Positions 24,910 through 27,806 of a DNA stretch of 27,806 bases are shown one piece after another. The notes beneath the pieces are model-generated. The model saw only the letters and a list, made by a program, of their open reading frames with translations. It was not told the origin of the DNA and did no database searches. Origin of the DNA: JAFGPL01 sp046485045 (lineage in GTDB: Bacteria > Bacteroidota > Bacteroidia > Bacteroidales > UBA10428). A program made the translations under genes and the position numbers. Where the stretch lies: assembly GCA_046485045.1 (NCBI GenBank), contig JAWOHT010000058.1:1-27806 (forward strand), written 5' to 3'. How positions within the stretch are numbered: the first letter of the stretch is position 1; each line of letters starts with the position of its first letter.

Positions 24910-25626
24910 TTACGCATGGTAATCAATCCCGGCTTTCCGTGCCTGAGAATGCTGGTAGTGCCGTTTAATATTGTACAGCCGGCCGTCTTTGATAAAGCGT
25001 GCCCCTGTTTGTCGGAAACGAAACGGCACATTTTTTTCGATGCATTGAGAACGGATACCGGTTACCCATTGAAAATCACAAACACGGGCATCGTTACCCG
25101 ATTCCCCGCCAACAATTACCGCTTCAATTTTTTCGGAAAGCCAGGGTGTCAGGTTAACTTTTTCAAGTAATGGCTCGCAAATAATTACTTTATGTTGTAT
25201 AGGAAGTTCTGTTAAAAAAGGCAAACGGTAATTTACCCTGTCCTGATTCTCGCATGTAACCCCGATGGTAACATTTGTATATCCTTCGCCCCAGTCACCC
25301 GGGAGATTCACTTCAAACCTGTGTATGCGCTTGGTGATGATAAAAAATTTCAAATCGCTCCGTAACCGAATCATCTGCCAGGCTTCCATGCGCCATTCAT
25401 CGGCCTCTTCGAGAAAAAAGTCGGAAGAGAAGCAGGTATAAACAGTTTCACCCGAAACAATTTTGTATGTCCCGTTGCGCTTTTTCTTAAGTGGCAGGTT
25501 GAATTGCAGTGTCTTGGAAACCGCCGATGCGTCCCGATCGTACCTGGCATCCATACGATATACATAGCAGTTTTTACAACCAGCGCTTAGTTTGCGGCAG
25601 CCGTGCCAGGGGTTCCATTGGGCCAT
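24910..25626 (-). CDS. Three-Cys-motif phage Gp37/Gp68 family protein (DUF5131)
   Basis: A 238-residue protein of the phage Gp37/Gp68 (DUF5131) family. The N-terminal WNPWHGCRKLSAGCKNCYVY holds C10, C17 and C20 in the CX6CX2C arrangement, likely an Fe-S or metal site of the radical-SAM type. Later family motifs are FFLEEADEWRMEAW, FFIITKRIHRF, NVTIGVTCENQDRVNYRLPF, VIICEPLLEKV, VIVGGESG and the C-terminal FRQTGARFI. The family is named from phages and is often encoded beside TcmP, the three-Cys-motif partner. No such partner is here. The reaction is unknown. It is isolated, with 92 and 107 bp gaps, and marks the beginning of the accessory right end. Confidence 0.88.
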   Translation of the reverse strand: MAQWNPWHGCRKLSAGCKNCYVYRMDARYDRDASAVSKTLQFNLPLKKKRNGTYKIVSGETVYTCFSSDFFLEEADEWRMEAWQMIRLRSDLKFFIITKRIHRFEVNLPGDWGEGYTNVTIGVTCENQDRVNYRLPFLTELPIQHKVIICEPLLEKVNLTPWLSEKIEAVIVGGESGNDARVCDFQWVTGIRSQCIEKNVPFRFRQTGARFIKDGRLYNIKRHYQHSQARKAGIDYHA

Positions 25627-25733
25627 TTTTAAAATTTTGACTTTAAACGCTTTTATTTAATGTTCGACGTACATCCGAAGAAAAGTGTAATTTAATAAAA
25701 CTGATAGACACATACATCCAGACTTACCTGTAA

Positions 25734-26867
25734 TTATTGTAACCATGCCTCAAAATTATGCATATTAATGACTTCAAATTCAGAATCAGGATAGGAATTT
25801 TTCCATTGTGAAGGTATCTTTGATTTTGAGTCTTTCCATTTGAATTCATATCCGAACAATGATCCGTCACGTTCCTCAACCCAGTCAATTTCCTGCTGAT
25901 CATATGTTCTCCAGAAGTAGTTGTTCGATGGAAGTTTTTTATATTCCTGATATTTGATGCGCTCGCTTATCATGTAGTTTTCCCATAGTTGTCCGACATC
26001 ATTTCTGGCCTCAACAGGGTTAAAATTGGCAATAACAGCATTTCGTATCCCGTTATCAAGAAAATACCATCTTGAATTTTTGGTTATTTCCTTTCTATGA
26101 TTGCGGCTGAATCCTTCCACTTTGTGAAGAATGTATACTTTTCTCAACAAATCCAGGTATTTTTCAACTGTATTTTTACTAATTGACAATTGTTTTCCTA
26201 ATTCCTGCATTGAAACTTCCCCGCCAATCTGAAATGCAATAAGGCGTAACAGATTAAATATCTTTTGCGAGTTTTTAATGTTTTCAAATGCCAAAATATC
26301 TTTTAACAAATAAGCACTTACCATTTCATTCAGATAATCTATTTTATCTTTTCTGTCAGGGAAGTGGAGTAATTCAGGGTAATTACCAAAAATCAATCTT
26401 TCCCGTATTTTATCAATTTTTGAAATACTGTTTTCAGTTTGGTTATACTCTCGTTCTGATAAGGCATAAAGATTAAAAGTATATTTTCGGCCAGTCAAAG
26501 GTTCTCCGGCATCACGGTATATATCAAAAGAAGAAGAACCTGAGATAATAATTCTCAGTCCTGCTATCTCATCAATCATCAATTTAAGTTTTAGTCCTAT
26601 TTCAGGAATCTTTTGAGCCTCATCAATATAGAGAAATTTATATGAACCTAAAATCTGTTTGTAATTTTCAATTGACCTTACTGCCAGCTTATCGTGCACA
26701 TTTATATCCTCACCATTAAGGATAAGAACAGGTTCGTTAATTTTTTCCAGAATTTGATTCACCAAGACTGTTTTCCCAACCCTTCTGGCCCCAAAAACAA
26801 GTACAACTTTGTTCGGCAGAAGCTTTTTCAAAATACCATCCGAAATCTCTCTGACTAAATAATTCAT
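25734..26867 (-). CDS. AAA ATPase with DUF4143 domain
   Basis: A 377-residue cytoplasmic protein. The N-terminal AAA_14 ATPase has FGARRVGKTVLVNQI (Walker A 26-33) and FLYIDEAQKIPE (Walker B D82-E83), then IISGSSSFDIY (sensor). The middle winged helix is at about 205-250 (FQIGGEVSMQELGKQLSISK). The C-terminal DUF4143 has RWYFLDNGIRNAVI, QLWENYMISERIKYQ and EIDWVEERDGSLFGYEFKW, whose D and ExK order resembles a PD-(D/E)xK nuclease core. These proteins are common, often multi-copy and mobile in Bacteroidota; the biological role is unknown. It has no partner in the window. Confidence 0.92.
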   Translation of the reverse strand: MNYLVREISDGILKKLLPNKVVLVFGARRVGKTVLVNQILEKINEPVLILNGEDINVHDKLAVRSIENYKQILGSYKFLYIDEAQKIPEIGLKLKLMIDEIAGLRIIISGSSSFDIYRDAGEPLTGRKYTFNLYALSEREYNQTENSISKIDKIRERLIFGNYPELLHFPDRKDKIDYLNEMVSAYLLKDILAFENIKNSQKIFNLLRLIAFQIGGEVSMQELGKQLSISKNTVEKYLDLLRKVYILHKVEGFSRNHRKEITKNSRWYFLDNGIRNAVIANFNPVEARNDVGQLWENYMISERIKYQEYKKLPSNNYFWRTYDQQEIDWVEERDGSLFGYEFKWKDSKSKIPSQWKNSYPDSEFEVINMHNFEAWLQ

Positions 26868-26959
26868 AATTCCGTCATTTTATTGACGCAATTTAATATA
26901 TTTTTATTACAATATCAAATATGTAGTTCGGTTTAAAGTCAATGATGAATATTTTGAAA

Positions 26960-27325
26960 TTATAAGATAAAGCAGTCATCTCTGCACCAGACAGCTTTTG
27001 CTGCTTTTTGGTTTTCTTCGAAGCCTTCAGGGTCGGTATTTACCACAAGTTCTTTAGTTGATGCTTCGCCCAACATAGAGAAAATCAACTCCAAATCGGT
27101 CATGTGGTCTCTAAGGTTTTGCGATTTCAGACCTTTCACTTTTTTATATTCCGCTGGCGTTAAACCAAATGTTGCTTTTGAAATTTGAGCCGTAAGTATT
27201 GCATATTCTTTTTGCTCTTTGACGCCATGGTTTTTCCATTCATCGGTAAGTTCTTCACGTATCGCAATGCTTCGCATACGTTTTTCAATCCAATCGTCGG
27301 GATAAATTCCGAAACAGCTTCTTCT
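26960..27325 (-). pseudogene. Remnant of a Bro-N/DinD-type phage antirepressor (C-terminal part only)
   Basis: The frame from 27277 gives 105 residues, and the same frame upstream back to a TAA at about 27326 adds the homologous GIYPDDWIEKR. The pieces IAIREELTDEWKNHG, EYAILTAQISKATFGLTP, VKGLKSQNLRDHMTDLELIF and MLGEASTKELV are the central and C-terminal part of Bro-N/DinD-like proteins I know from Bacteroidota, which are about 280 residues long. The Bro-N DNA-binding half is missing. The end after EENQKAAKA departs from the family (VWCRDDCFIL) and looks frame-shifted. I therefore read it as a decayed gene of phage or mobile-element origin, although expression from the ATG at 27277 cannot be excluded. 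Confidence 0.75.
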
Positions 27326-27408
27326 TTACTAAAGAATTACAGCATGTTGCTAAAATACATTTATCCCGAATTATTCATCCGTTTTCTTTCAACATATTGC
27401 TGCGATTA

Positions 27409-27449
27409 AGCAACACTAATTTTTTCGTACCTCAAAATTAAGTGTTGCT
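27409..27449. repeat. Long inverted repeat (15/16 bp arms)
   Basis: AGCAACACTAATTTT (27409-27423) pairs with AAAATTAAGTGTTGCT (27434-27449), with one bulged base and a 10-nt loop. It could be a transposon end remnant, a terminator-like hairpin or a REP-type unit. Confidence 0.7.
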
Positions 27450-27460
27450 AAATCAGCCTG

Positions 27461-27476
27461 TCCCGCTTTGGCGGGA
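27461..27476. repeat. GC-rich small hairpin
   Basis: TCCCGC (27461-27466) pairs with GCGGGA (27471-27476) around TTTG. GC-rich minihairpins of this form are common intergenic repeats in Bacteroidota, in my recollection. Confidence 0.6.
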
Positions 27477-27479
27477 GGG

Positions 27480-27530
27480 TTAACCGCTATAATCAATGAA
27501 TTATTAAAAGGTATGAATAATGGCGGTTAA
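27480..27530. repeat. Inverted repeat TTAACCGC/GCGGTTAA with nested stem
   Basis: TTAACCGC (27480-27487) and GCGGTTAA (27523-27530) are perfect inverted copies. Inside, ATTATT (27500-27505) and AATAAT (27516-27521) form a second stem. The 51-bp unit resembles a miniature palindromic element. Confidence 0.6.
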
Positions 27531-27546
27531 GAATAAACTTGCGGAG

Positions 27547-27567
27547 ATACTTCACTTCGTTCAGTAT
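27547..27567. repeat. Small hairpin ATACT/AGTAT around TTCGTT
   Basis: ATACT (27547-27551) pairs with AGTAT (27563-27567). The stretch CTTCACTTCGTTCAG resembles a repeat I have seen widely in Bacteroidota genomes as GATCCTTC...GGATGACA; here the two arms differ from that form in a paired manner. This is recollection and not a search result. Confidence 0.4.
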
Positions 27568-27639
27568 GACAATTGACCTGACACTGGAAACAATTTACAC
27601 AAACGGATTAACCCGACAAGCAACCAGTCAGTGTGTTTG

Positions 27640-27806
27640 CTACTCTTTCACTATCTTTTTTAGTTGATAGTGTTTTCCGTACTCAGCCCATCCGGTTGTA
27701 GCATTGATCAATTGAGCAATTGCCGGCCAGGCACCAGCACGGTCCGCTTTGCCTGTAAAACAGCGCCGAATGAATTTGCACAACGGAAGGGTATCATAAA
27801 CTGCTG
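27640..27806 (-). pseudogene. C-terminal end of a putative aldehyde:ferredoxin oxidoreductase (partial, maybe eroded)
   Basis: A reading frame enters from the right edge and ends at a TAG at 27640-27642, giving 55 residues. DTLPLCKFIRRCF and AQLINATTGW match the end region of AOR-family tungsten enzymes, which have DSLGLCKF-type and NAATGW motifs near the C terminus. Family members continue about 40-50 residues after ATGW, whereas here only EYGKHYQLKKIVKE remains, so the 3' end is either short or eroded by an indel. A CACTATC/GATAGTG hairpin (27649-27672) overlaps the tail. The rest of the gene is outside the window. It could instead be an intact, naturally short variant. Confidence 0.5.

Larger units (their letters stand above)
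27326..27639. other. Gene-free stretch with several small inverted repeats
   Basis: No credible coding frame. It carries four palindromic units in about 160 bp (listed separately) between two gene remnants, consistent with a spot where small repeats or mobile pieces have accumulated. Nothing is recognised in 27568-27639. Confidence 0.5.

Noticed and set aside
25734..26867. Toxin-antitoxin or defence operon around the AAA/DUF4143 gene
   Set aside because: No small partner gene, nuclease gene or second subunit is adjacent; the neighbours are an isolated DUF5131 gene and a phage remnant.
27409..27567. CRISPR array
   Set aside because: The palindromic units differ from each other in sequence and size, with no regular spacers and no cas gene.

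Overview
The window looks like a chromosomal segment of a Bacteroidota bacterium, most likely Bacteroidales or a close relative, at roughly 40% GC by eye. The grounds are: starts without Shine-Dalgarno sequences in AT-rich leaders; several intergenic TAnnTTTG elements (the Bacteroidota -7 box); a TonB-dependent receptor with an N-terminal carboxypeptidase-like repeat; many exported proteins ending in AQ or a Cys lipobox; and typical Bacteroidota pairs such as NIF3/zinc-ribbon coiled coil and NfeD/FloA.

Layout. 64-3890 (+): MerR regulator, NIF3-like protein, coiled-coil zinc-ribbon protein, a terminator, then an exported repeat protein. 3924-6942 (-): a tight run lemA - TPM - TPM - CapA-like. 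7104-7544 (+): small lipoprotein. 7565-8197 (-): an acyltransferase with the catalytic pattern of LuxI-type autoinducer synthases. 8429-13206 (+): POT-like transporter, SDR, beta-helix lipoprotein, exported EEP-fold phosphodiesterase. 13248-16196 (+): SNF2 helicase, convergent with a CCA-adding enzyme (-). 17770-18144 (+): thioredoxin with a CMPC active site. 18309-20905 (+): TPP riboswitch and the TonB-dependent receptor it controls. 21141-24817 (-): xseB, then floA, nfeD and clpS read from one probable promoter, and a TPR/SPOR protein.

The right end (24910-27806) is accessory in character: an orphan three-Cys phage Gp37/Gp68-type protein, an AAA/DUF4143 ATPase, a decayed Bro-N/DinD-type phage antirepressor fragment, about 360 bp packed with small inverted repeats, and the C-terminal end of what looks like a tungsten aldehyde:ferredoxin oxidoreductase running off the edge.

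How the genes fit together: most of the window is core housekeeping (tRNA 3' end maturation, DNA repair, redox, proteolysis adaptor, membrane organisation) and envelope functions. The clearest regulated unit is thiamine-type uptake under the TPP riboswitch. The most promising candidate for something new is the LuxI-like synthase at 7565-8197, which has no recognisable LuxR partner here. No rRNA, tRNA, CRISPR array or intact insertion sequence was found.
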